From the NCBI GenBank assembly GCA_005880525.1, contig VBFW01000231.1, positions 1 through 10,412 on the forward strand: a stretch of 10,412 bases of DNA, read 5' to 3'. The position numbers were made by a program, and so were the translations under genes. This DNA is from Chloroflexota bacterium. GTDB taxonomy: Bacteria > Chloroflexota > Dormibacteria > Dormibacterales > Dormibacteraceae. The notes beneath the pieces are model-generated. The model was not told the origin of the DNA. It worked only from the letters and a program-made list of their open reading frames with translations, and did no database searches. Below, piece by piece: positions 1 to 5,867 of the stretch. Position 1 is the stretch's first letter, and each line of letters begins with the position of its first letter.

Positions 1-864
1 CTCGCTCAGCTGCCTGGTGTTCTGCATCGCGGAGTGCTTCGCGTCGAATCCTCCGTCGAGGTCGGAACCCAGGCCCACGTGTTCGGGACCCCCCGCCGCG
101 CGGGCGAGGTGCACTGCGTGGCGGACGATGTCGTCGAGACTCGCGTGGCCGCTTGACCTCAGGTGGTGCTCGTAGAAGCTGATCCCGAGCATGCCGCCGC
201 GCCGCGCGATCTCGGCCGCGGTCGCGTTGGTGATCTGGCGGTCGGCGGGCACGAGGTCGCGGGCGTTGCTGTGCGACGACATGACGGGTCCGCGCCACAG
301 CTCGAACGCGTCGGCGACCGCCCTGTCGGCCATGTGGCTGATGTCGAGGATGACCTTCTTGCGGCGCATCGCCTTGAGCAGCTGCACGCCCAGTGCGGTC
401 AGGCCGCCGGGCGCGTGCGTGCCGCCGCTGTAGCGGGTCCTCCCCCACGCCGGCCCGATGATCCGGACTCCGCGGTCGACCCACGCACCCAGCTGCGCGG
501 GCGACTCGACGGGGTCGGCGCCCTCCATCAGGAGAACGGCTGCCAGCCGGCCGCGCCGCCAGCCTCGGACGTAGCGCTGGAGCTGCTGGCGATCGCCGAT
601 CAACGTCAGGTCGCAGCTCTTGTAGTAATTGACCTCTGCTGTGGCCATGAGGCCGGCCTCATGGGCGTTCTCGTACACGAACCGCGTCCGCATCGAGCGG
701 CGGGCGTGCGCCGGCGCCGTGTACAGGGTGGCGAACACCAGGCCCACGCCTCCTCGCGCCAGGCTCGAGCGGCTCACCACGTAGCCCGGAGCCGGCTCAC
801 CCAGGAAGCCTCGGCCGGCCGAGATCGCGTTCCAGGCGATGTCCAGGTGGGCATCGACGATCAC
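1..864 (-). CDS. Membrane dipeptidase family (peptidase M19) protein, 3' end cut by window edge
   Basis: The reading frame is open from a GTG at 864 down to base 1, giving 288 residues with no stop, so the C-terminus lies outside the window. The metal-site pattern of M19 dipeptidases is visible in order: HLD (H6, D8) at the extreme N-terminus, LLMEGAD (E114), DISHMAD (H177), SSHSNAR (H198) and GSDLDGG (D268). Family members use a binuclear zinc centre to hydrolyse dipeptides, including D-residue-containing and beta-lactam-like substrates. The GTG is preferred because it puts the HxD motif at residues 6-8, as usual in the family, and no ATG or GTG lies in frame just upstream. There is no signal peptide, so it is probably cytoplasmic. 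The family is usually 320-400 residues, so perhaps 40-100 are missing. It is divergent from the MarR gene with 42 bases between them, so MarR could also control it (inference). Confidence 0.93.
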   Translation of the reverse strand, partial: MIVDAHLDIAWNAISAGRGFLGEPAPGYVVSRSSLARGGVGLVFATLYTAPAHARRSMRTRFVYENAHEAGLMATAEVNYYKSCDLTLIGDRQQLQRYVRGWRRGRLAAVLLMEGADPVESPAQLGAWVDRGVRIIGPAWGRTRYSGGTHAPGGLTALGVQLLKAMRRKKVILDISHMADRAVADAFELWRGPVMSSHSNARDLVPADRQITNATAAEIARRGGMLGISFYEHHLRSSGHASLDDIVRHAVHLARAAGGPEHVGLGSDLDGGFDAKHSAMQNTRQLSE

Positions 865-945
865 CGGCCGAGAATAACCCGACCCTGAATCCTGTACTAG
901 GTAATAATGAAGCAGTTCAATATGAAAGAAACCAATATGAAGCCA
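865..945. promoter_or_regulatory. AT-rich divergent control region between the dipeptidase and MarR genes
   Basis: The 42 bases between the divergent starts, plus the first codons of the MarR gene, are clearly AT-rich compared with the GC-rich surroundings. They contain TACTAGGTAATA just before the MarR ATG and the imperfect inverted repeat TTCA-ata-TGAA at 916-926. MarR proteins commonly bind short palindromes overlapping their own promoter, so this is the natural operator site. No convincing -35/-10 pair was found on either strand. The region is inferred from position and composition, not from a clean consensus. Confidence 0.4.
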
Positions 946-1479
946 CCCGAAACGGAGGCCCACGGCGTCCACGCGATGGGACGGGACGAGGCGGGCCGCC
1001 TCTACAGCATCGGGATGCGCGAACTTGTGAAGCCGCTTGGGGTGGACACCTCAGCGGTTGAGGCCCTGGCCGCCCTGCGGATCGCCGGGAAGTCGCTGCG
1101 CATGATGCAGGAGCGCTGGGCCGAGACCCACCACCTGAGCGAGGGCCGGCTGGGCGTCATGTTCAGGCTGCTCCGCGTAGGCGACTGCCAGCTCGGCGAC
1201 CTGGCCGACGAGCTCGATTCAACGCCTCGTAACATCACCGGCCTCGTCGACCACCTGGAGCGCGACGGGCTCGTCGAACGAGTGCCCGACACCCAGGACC
1301 GCCGTTCTGTGCGGGCACGACTGACGCCGGCCGGGCGGGAGCGAATCGAGTCCATCTGGAAAGAAGGCCTGGAGCACCAGTTCGAAGTGGTCCAGGGAAT
1401 GAGCAAGGACGACCTGGCGCAGCTTCGACACCTGTGCCTGCAGCTGGTGGAGAACGCCAGGAAGGAGCTGGGTAAGTGA
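907..1479 (+). CDS. MarR-family transcriptional regulator
   Basis: This 190-residue protein has the MarR winged-helix core. An N-terminal helix (about 50-75) precedes a helix-turn-helix region (about 80-122, QLGDLADELDSTPRNITGLV followed by DHLERDGLV), then the wing DRRSVRARLTPAG at 131-143, where the basic DRR-R pattern is characteristic. The C-terminal helices (about 147-188) would form the dimer interface. MarR dimers usually repress a neighbouring efflux gene and release DNA when they bind small aromatic ligands. The single Cys94 is not enough to propose redox sensing. The start is uncertain: ATGs at 907, 922, 937 and 976 are all in frame. I use 907 because a weak AGG lies just upstream. 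A better GGAGG at 954-958 sits 17 bases before 976, which is too far. About 35 N-terminal residues precede the core, longer than typical. The stop overlaps the next start in GTGA, so it is co-transcribed with the exporter. Confidence 0.92.
   Translation: MKQFNMKETNMKPPETEAHGVHAMGRDEAGRLYSIGMRELVKPLGVDTSAVEALAALRIAGKSLRMMQERWAETHHLSEGRLGVMFRLLRVGDCQLGDLADELDSTPRNITGLVDHLERDGLVERVPDTQDRRSVRARLTPAGRERIESIWKEGLEHQFEVVQGMSKDDLAQLRHLCLQLVENARKELGK
918..941 (+). repeat. Direct repeat CAATATGAA x2, 15-base period
   Basis: CAATATGAA occurs at 918-926 and again at 933-941, exactly 15 bases (five codons) apart, so the MarR N-terminus reads N-M-K twice. Each copy contains an in-frame ATG (922 and 937). 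The repeat could be part of an operator, a small local duplication, or a set of alternative start codons. The sequence alone does not decide. Confidence 0.6.
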
Positions 1480-2927
1480 TCACGGAGGGACTTTCGCGGC
1501 CGAAAGTGATTCTGGCCACGGCCGGCACCATGCTGGCGCTGCTGCTGGCCGCCCTCGACCAGACGATCGTGGGCACGGCCATCCCCCGCATCGTCGCCGA
1601 CCTCAACGGCCTCGACCGGCTGGCGTGGGTGACGACGGCCTACCTGGTCACCTCCACCACCATGACCCCCATCGCCGGCAAGCTCGGCGACCTGTTCGGG
1701 CGCAAGCCTTTTCTTCTGGTCGGAATGGTCGGCTTCGTGATCATGTCCGCCCTGTGCGGCCTCGCGCAGGACATGACGCAGCTGATCGTGGCGCGCGGCG
1801 TGCAGGGCATCTTCGGCGGCGTCCTGTTCGCGACAGTGTTCACCGTCATCGGCGACCTGTTCCCGCCCGCGCAGCGCGGACGGCTGGCCGGCCTGTTCGG
1901 CGCGGTGTTCGGCCTGAGCTCGATCGTCGGCCCGACGGCCGGCGGCTGGATCACCGATCACTGGGGCTGGCGCTGGGTGTTCGAGGTGAACATCCCCGTC
2001 GGCATCATCGCCGTGCTGGTTGTGCTCGCGGGTCTCCCCTACGTGCGCTCGAAGGCCTCGTGGCGGGACATCGACTTTGTGGGTGCGTTCACACTGGCGG
2101 GCGGCGTCGTGCCGCTGCTGATCGCTCTGACCATCACCCGCGACCACTCATGGACCTCGCCTGAGGTTATGGGCCTGCTTGCGCTGTCGGCGGTGATGCT
2201 CGTCGCATTCGTCGCCACCGAATCGCGTGTCAAGCAGCCGATCGTCCCGCTGCACCTGTTCAAGAACCCGACGTTCTCGGTGTCGATGCTTGTCGGCTTC
2301 CTGACCGCCTTCGGAATGTTCGGCTCGATCCTCTTCACGCCGCTGGTCTTCCAGGGCGTTCTCGGCATCTCCGCCACCAACTCCGGCGCGCTGATCACGC
2401 CGATGATGTTCGGCCTGCTGGGAGCAAGCACGCTCACCGGCTTCGTGATGCGTCGGATCAGGTACTACCGCTTCCTGGGCACCATCGGCGTGATGGTGAT
2501 GATGGTCGGGATGTACCTGCTGGCGCAGGTCGCGCCCGGCGTGCCCGAGTGGCACGTGGTCGCAGCCCTGATCGTGGTCGGCCTTGGCATTGGCGTCACG
2601 TTCCCGCTGTACCTCACCGCCGTGCAGACCGCTCTGCCGCGCCAGTACATGAACAGCCTTCCCAAGGGCGGTTCGGCCAACTCGATCCTGGACCCCGCGC
2701 TGCTGGCCAAGCTGCCCCCGCAGTTCATCGAGGCCATTCGCACAGCGCTGGCCAACACCCTGCACGACATCTACTTCTTCGCCGGCCTGATCCTGATCGC
2801 CGCTTTGATCTCGACGGTGTTCATGAAAGAGGTGCCGCTGACAAACGCTCCGCAGGTGGGTGGTTTCGGCGAACCCGCGCCCGTCGACGAGGCCGAGCGC
2901 GAGGAGCGAACAGAGGTTCCGGCCTAG
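1476..2927 (+). CDS. DHA2-family (EmrB/QacA-like) MFS drug exporter, apparently lacking one helix
   Basis: This inner-membrane proton-driven multidrug exporter has 483 residues. It shows ALDQTIVGTAIPRI at 26-39 (the DHA2 motif D region in TM1), motif A GKLGDLFGRK at 68-77, the QGIFGG region at 110-115, and motif C with its typical continuation, GPTAGGWITDHWGWRWVFEV at 152-171. I count about 12 hydrophobic helices up to residue 383 and one more at about 433-450. DHA2 proteins normally have 14. Between TAVQTALPRQ and the polar GGSANSILDP segment, the usual helix of the type GVAT-S-QFFR-GGT-G-A is absent. The gap falls near residues 386-396 (bases 2631-2663). The sequence is in frame throughout, so this is either a real 13-helix variant or an internal deletion. 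The GTG start overlaps the MarR stop. The C-terminal tail is acidic (EAEREERTE). MarR is expected to control it. The substrate cannot be predicted. Confidence 0.92.
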   Translation: MITEGLSRPKVILATAGTMLALLLAALDQTIVGTAIPRIVADLNGLDRLAWVTTAYLVTSTTMTPIAGKLGDLFGRKPFLLVGMVGFVIMSALCGLAQDMTQLIVARGVQGIFGGVLFATVFTVIGDLFPPAQRGRLAGLFGAVFGLSSIVGPTAGGWITDHWGWRWVFEVNIPVGIIAVLVVLAGLPYVRSKASWRDIDFVGAFTLAGGVVPLLIALTITRDHSWTSPEVMGLLALSAVMLVAFVATESRVKQPIVPLHLFKNPTFSVSMLVGFLTAFGMFGSILFTPLVFQGVLGISATNSGALITPMMFGLLGASTLTGFVMRRIRYYRFLGTIGVMVMMVGMYLLAQVAPGVPEWHVVAALIVVGLGIGVTFPLYLTAVQTALPRQYMNSLPKGGSANSILDPALLAKLPPQFIEAIRTALANTLHDIYFFAGLILIAALISTVFMKEVPLTNAPQVGGFGEPAPVDEAEREERTEVPA

Positions 2928-2963
2928 TCAGGTCAAGCGCCGTAAGCGGCGGTTAAGACCAGT

Positions 2964-2993
2964 TTTCCAAAGTGCGGTTAAGGGAGTTAGAAT
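2964..2993 (+). promoter_or_regulatory. Probable sigma70-type promoter for the zinc-ribbon gene
   Basis: TTTCCA at 2964-2969 matches TTGACA at 4 of 6 positions. TAGAAT at 2988-2993 matches TATAAT at 5 of 6. The spacer is 18 bases. Transcription would start near base 3000, leaving a leader of about 79 bases before the GTG at 3079. This is the best promoter-like pair in the window, and it lies in the only intergenic region longer than 100 bases. It is a consensus match only. Confidence 0.5.
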
Positions 2994-2994
2994 C

Positions 2995-3078
2995 CCGATC
3001 CGCAACTCGGAGGGGGTAGGACGGTCCGCAACCGCCGCGTGCCTCTGAGCGGGAAAACCATTCGAGGGAGGCCAGACG
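2995..3078 (+). promoter_or_regulatory. Structured 5' leader and ribosome binding site of the zinc-ribbon gene
   Basis: The leader contains short complementary segments: CCGA (2995-2998) with TCGG (3007-3010), and CGGT/ACCG around 3023-3034. GCCTC (3041-3045) can pair with GAGGC at 3068-3072, which overlaps the Shine-Dalgarno GAGGGAGG (3064-3071). Pairing of the last two would hide the ribosome site. The stems are only 4-5 base pairs and I recognise no riboswitch class. The ribosome binding site itself is strong, ends 7 bases before the GTG and decides that start. Confidence 0.35.
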
Positions 3079-3363
3079 GTGAGCTTCGTGGATCGGACGT
3101 TGACGTGCCGTGACTGCAATCGGGAGTTCCTCTTCACGGCAGGGGAGCAGGAGTTCTACCAGACTCGGGGCCTCCAGAACGAGCCCCGGCGTTGCCCCGA
3201 GTGCCGTGCGGCACGTCGGGCGTCGGACGGGAACGGGCGCACGCGCGTGCTGCACGACGTCGTCTGCTCCAACTGCGGAAAGCCGACGCAGGTGCCGTTC
3301 GTGCCCACCGGGGCCCGGCCGGTGTACTGCCTGGACTGTTATCAGACAGTGGGCAGGCGCTGA
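3079..3363 (+). CDS. Small double zinc-ribbon protein (zf-trcl-like plus CxxC-x17-CxxC)
   Basis: This is a 94-residue protein with two four-cysteine modules. The first is C10-x2-C13 with C39-x2-C42 (25 residues between the pairs), resembling the probable zinc-ribbon domain called zf-trcl. The second is C63-x2-C66, exactly 17 residues, then C84-x2-C87, with the VPF and PVYC residues typical of the CxxC-x17-CxxC domain. Each module should bind one zinc ion. The function is not established. Related proteins are small, often encoded alone and thought to bind nucleic acid or other proteins. The GTG start follows a strong GAGGGAGG. The gene has its own probable promoter and an intrinsic terminator, so it is a single-gene transcript. 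There is no signal peptide or membrane segment. Confidence 0.88.
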   Translation: MSFVDRTLTCRDCNREFLFTAGEQEFYQTRGLQNEPRRCPECRAARRASDGNGRTRVLHDVVCSNCGKPTQVPFVPTGARPVYCLDCYQTVGRR

Positions 3364-3417
3364 CGCCGACCTGATTCGCCGCGAGCGGATGCACTCGCGT
3401 GAATGAGAAGACGAGAC

Positions 3418-3456
3418 AACCCGCCAGTGCATTTCACTGGCGGGTTTCTTTTTTCT
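3418..3456 (+). terminator. Strong Rho-independent terminator between convergent genes
   Basis: AACCCGCCAGTG (3418-3429) and CACTGGCGGGTT (3435-3446) form a perfect 12-base-pair stem around the 5-base loop CATTT. A T-rich tract, TTTCTTTTTTCT (3445-3456), follows. It ends the zinc-ribbon transcript. On the minus strand the hairpin is followed by the modestly T-rich GTCTCGTCTTCTC, so it may also stop the converging cyclase transcript, though less efficiently. A second, smaller hairpin, CGCGAG (3380-3385) with CTCGCG (3394-3399), lies upstream without a T tract. Confidence 0.93.
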
Positions 3457-3459
3457 AAG

Positions 3460-4251
3460 TCAGGCCAGCGCGATCGGGCGGACCGGTGAGCCGGTCGCAC
3501 CCTGCATCTTCAGCGGCAGGCAGATGAACACGAACTCGTGCACGCCTGCGGCGGCGAGCTCCTCGAGGTTCAGGTTCTCGATGATCGGGATGCCCGCGCG
3601 AACCAGCAGCAGCACGTGGGCCGGGAGAGTGAAGCCGAGCTCCTTGTCGAAGCTGTCGTTGGTGTCGAAGGCCATGTTGTCGGCGCCTACGGCCCTGACC
3701 TTCTTGCCGGCCAGCCACTGCGCGCCGGCCGAGCTGACGCCTGCGGACTTCATGTAGTCCCTGGGCTTGTCCCAGAGCGCGCCGTAGCCGGTCCGCACCA
3801 GGACGACGTCGCCTTCGCGGACTTCGACAGTGGCGGCAGCCTGCAGCTCCTCGGCCGAGATGAGATGCCCAGGAGGAAGCGTTTGCTTGCCTGCGACATC
3901 GAGCAGCACGCCGCGCGCCACGAGCGGCGCCATCGTCTCGATGCCGAGCACGCTGAAACCGGTCGCGCTCATCACACCGCTGTTGACATCGATTCCGCCG
4001 TGCAGCCTCAGGTTCTCGGCCTGGTGCGACAGCGCGTCGATATGCGTGCCTGTGTGCTCGGGCATCACGACCACGCCTGACGCGCTTGTGCGCGGAGGCG
4101 GCTCCGGCACCCCGCGGCCATGCTGGCGGTGCAGGAAGTAGTTGAAGCCCGGCTGGTGCGCCGGGTGCACCGGCATTCGCTGATGGCGGGGCTGCTCGAG
4201 GTCGAAGATGCGGGCGGCGCCGAGCGCCTCGATGATGCTGTCTGGCGGCAC
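3460..4251 (-). CDS. Cyclase/kynurenine-formamidase-family metal-dependent hydrolase
   Basis: This 263-residue protein belongs to the cyclase family (PF04199) that includes bacterial kynurenine formamidase and isatin hydrolase. The metal-binding signature HTGTHIDALSH is at 66-76 (H66, H70, D72, H76). Other conserved family elements are GDVVLVRTGYGALW (147-160), the LPAH (209-212) and IIENLNLEEL (223-232) regions, and the C-terminal LPLKMQGATGSPVRPIA. These enzymes hydrolyse amide or lactam-like bonds using a divalent metal. No tryptophan-catabolic genes are near, so the substrate is unknown and I give no gene symbol. The start is a GTG only 7 bases after the IF-1 stop, without a good Shine-Dalgarno, which suggests translation coupled to IF-1. 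The protein is cytoplasmic, with no signal peptide. Confidence 0.9.
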   Translation of the reverse strand: MPPDSIIEALGAARIFDLEQPRHQRMPVHPAHQPGFNYFLHRQHGRGVPEPPPRTSASGVVVMPEHTGTHIDALSHQAENLRLHGGIDVNSGVMSATGFSVLGIETMAPLVARGVLLDVAGKQTLPPGHLISAEELQAAATVEVREGDVVLVRTGYGALWDKPRDYMKSAGVSSAGAQWLAGKKVRAVGADNMAFDTNDSFDKELGFTLPAHVLLLVRAGIPIIENLNLEELAAAGVHEFVFICLPLKMQGATGSPVRPIALA

Positions 4252-4258
4252 CGCGCCG

Positions 4259-4552
4259 CTACTCGCGGTAGCGGTAGACGATGCGGCCGCGCGTCAGGTC
4301 GTACGGCGAAAGCTCGACGCGGATGCGGTCGCCGGGCGTGATGCGGATGAAGTAGCGACGCATGCGGCCGGCAGCGTAGGCGATGAGCTTGTGGCCGTTC
4401 TCGAGCTCTACCTCGAACATCGCGTTCGGCAGAGCCTGCGAGACGGTGGCGTCCATGACGACCGCCTGCTCTTTCTGGTCGCTGTCGGCGGCTGCGGTGC
4501 GCCGCGCCTTCGGCGTGCGTGTGCCGCGACGCGGTCCTCGTTGCTTACCCAA
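4259..4552 (-). CDS. infA: Translation initiation factor IF-1, N-terminally extended, orphan copy
   Basis: The OB-fold of IF-1 is clear from MDATVSQALPNAMFEVELEN through IRITPGDRIRVELSPYDLTR and GRIVYRYRE at the end. IF-1 binds the ribosomal A site of the 30S subunit together with IF-2 and IF-3. The ATG at 4456 would give only 65 residues, starting where E. coli IF-1 reads MQGTV, so it would drop the first strand. The next in-frame start upstream is a TTG at 4552, giving 97 residues with a basic, low-complexity N-terminal tail (GKQRGPRRGTRTPKARR, then AAADSDQKEQ). Ordinary IF-1 is about 72 residues. A distant ATG at 4663 is unlikely because it would overlap the divergent MFS start. The usual infA neighbours (map, rpmJ, rpsM) are absent. 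It is followed after 7 bases by the cyclase gene. It may be the only copy or a second, specialised one. Confidence 0.9.
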   Translation of the reverse strand: MGKQRGPRRGTRTPKARRTAAADSDQKEQAVVMDATVSQALPNAMFEVELENGHKLIAYAAGRMRRYFIRITPGDRIRVELSPYDLTRGRIVYRYRE

Positions 4553-4570
4553 ATTCGGTAAGAGTCTAAT
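4541..4570 (+). promoter_or_regulatory. Possible promoter for the MFS/F420-oxidoreductase pair
   Basis: TTGCTT at 4541-4546 and TCTAAT at 4565-4570 (5 of 6 matches to TATAAT) are separated by 18 bases. Transcription would start about 25 bases before the ATG at 4602. The element lies in the short divergent region between IF-1 and the MFS gene and overlaps the IF-1 N-terminal codons. The -35 match is poor, so this is tentative. On the minus strand, TAGACT could serve IF-1 as a -10, without a good -35. Confidence 0.3.
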
Positions 4571-4601
4571 CGGCGAAGGGCAGGTATCGTTTCCGTCCCG
4601 A

Positions 4602-5867
4602 ATGGCCTTCCCCACGCCGGACAACTTTCGGAGCCTGCTGCGGTTGGCGACTGTCGATATCACGCCGCTGCGCCGGCATCGCGACTTTCGGCTCCTCTAC
4701 ATCGGGAGATTCGTCTCCCTGTTCGGCAACCAGATCACATTCGTGGCGGTGCCTTACCAGGTGTTCACCTTGACCCACAGCACGGTCGCGGTGGGCCTTC
4801 TTGGGGTGGTGGAGCTGGCGGCGCTGCTGACCTTCGCGCTGCTCGGCGGTGCTCTCGCTGACGCGCTGGACCGACGGTTGATGGTGCTGATGTCCGAGGC
4901 CGCGCTGATGGTCGGCAGCGTGATCCTGTTCGGCAACTCGCTGGTGTCGCAACCGATCGTCTGGCTGGTGTTCGTGATCGTCTCGCTTCAGGGAGCGTTC
5001 GACGCGATGCAGACACCGTCTCTCGCCGCGCTTCTCCCCCGGCTCGTCGACCGCGACGAACTGGCCGCAGCGGCCGCGCTTGGAAGCATGCGATCGACGC
5101 TGGGGATGATCGCGGGACCGGCGCTCGCCGGCGTGTTGATCGCCGTCGCGGGCCTGCCTGTCGCCTATGTCGTGGACATCGGGACATTCGTGGTGGGTCT
5201 GGTCTGCCTGTGGCTGATGAAGGCGGTCCCGCCCCCGGCCGACGCGGAGCGGCCAAGCATCCGGCGCATCGCCGAGGGCCTGCGCTATGCGCGTTCGCGG
5301 CCAGAGCTGATGGGCACATACATCGTCGACGTCGTCGCGATGTTCTTCGGCATGCCCATCGCGTTGTTCCCGGCGATCGCGGCCGGCTATGGCGGCGCTA
5401 AGGTGCTCGGTTTGCTCTATGCGGCCATCGCCGTCGGCTCGTTCTTGTTCTCGGCGACGAGCGGGTGGACACGCAATGTGCATCGCCACGGCCGCGCGGT
5501 GGTCGTAGCCGCAACGTTGTGGGGCTTCGCGATCATCGGGTTCGGGTTCGCGCCGTCGCTGGTGGTGGCGTTGCTGTGCCTGGTGGCCGCCGGCGCGGCG
5601 GACATGATGAGCGGCATCTTCCGCAACGTGATCTGGAACCAGACGATCCCTGACTCGCTCCGGGGACGCCTCGCGTCGATCGAGCTCCTGTCGTTTTCGG
5701 GCGGGCCCTTGCTGGGCAACTTCGAGTCGGGAGTCGTGGCATCGCTTTTCTCGGTACGGTTCTCAGTGGTGTCTGGCGGAGTTCTGTGTGTTTTGGGCTG
5801 CGCGGTCGCCCTGGTTGCTCTGCCCGCGTTCTGGCGGTACGACGCGCGCACCTGGAAGGCGGCATGA
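4602..5867 (+). CDS. MFS transporter, MFS_3 (EntS-like) family exporter
   Basis: This 421-residue polytopic inner-membrane protein has about 12 hydrophobic helices. The N-terminus TPLRRHRDFRLLYIGRFVSL (21-40) leading into TM1 and the motif A version GGALADALDRRLM (82-94) are typical of the MFS_3 group that contains the enterobactin exporter EntS. VDRDELAAAAALGSMRST in the N-terminal half and IPDSLRGRLASIELL in the C-terminal half also fit. Such proteins export small molecules, sometimes siderophores or drugs. The substrate here is unknown, and no siderophore genes are present. The frame is open further upstream (to 4383), but that would run through the IF-1 gene, so the ATG at 4602 is chosen. 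A GAAGGGCAGG lies upstream at a long 17-base spacing, and a TTG at 4644-4646 is an alternative start. The stop overlaps the next start in ATGA. Confidence 0.9.
   Translation: MAFPTPDNFRSLLRLATVDITPLRRHRDFRLLYIGRFVSLFGNQITFVAVPYQVFTLTHSTVAVGLLGVVELAALLTFALLGGALADALDRRLMVLMSEAALMVGSVILFGNSLVSQPIVWLVFVIVSLQGAFDAMQTPSLAALLPRLVDRDELAAAAALGSMRSTLGMIAGPALAGVLIAVAGLPVAYVVDIGTFVVGLVCLWLMKAVPPPADAERPSIRRIAEGLRYARSRPELMGTYIVDVVAMFFGMPIALFPAIAAGYGGAKVLGLLYAAIAVGSFLFSATSGWTRNVHRHGRAVVVAATLWGFAIIGFGFAPSLVVALLCLVAAGAADMMSGIFRNVIWNQTIPDSLRGRLASIELLSFSGGPLLGNFESGVVASLFSVRFSVVSGGVLCVLGCAVALVALPAFWRYDARTWKAA

Noticed and set aside
163..888. 241-residue plus-strand open frame
   Set aside because: It is antisense to the M19 dipeptidase, whose metal-binding motifs are all present on the minus strand. 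Its product is a low-complexity Arg/His/Val-rich shadow typical of GC-rich DNA.
1002..2147. 381-residue minus-strand open frame
   Set aside because: It is antisense to the MarR and DHA2 genes. Its composition (His, Asp, Gln, Arg runs) matches a shadow frame and shows no domain.
2938..2951. Hairpin CGCCG-taag-CGGCG after the DHA2 gene as a terminator
   Set aside because: The stem is only 5 base pairs and is followed by GTTAAGACC without a T tract, so an intrinsic terminator is not supported.
3000..3078. Known riboswitch upstream of the zinc-ribbon gene
   Set aside because: The leader does not show the conserved core of any class I can recognise, and the stems are short.
4383..4601. N-terminal extension of the MFS_3 transporter to an upstream ATG
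   Set aside because: It would read through most of the IF-1 coding region in antisense, and the extra residues do not resemble the family. The ATG at 4602 fits the usual N-terminus.
4553..4663. Upstream ATG start for IF-1 at 4663
   Set aside because: It adds 37 residues with no resemblance to IF-1 and overlaps the divergent transporter start. The TTG at 4552 is closer to the domain.
4566..5489. 307-residue minus-strand open frame
   Set aside because: It is antisense to the MFS_3 transporter. The product is rich in His, Arg, Gln and Asp with no recognisable fold, as expected opposite a hydrophobic protein gene.
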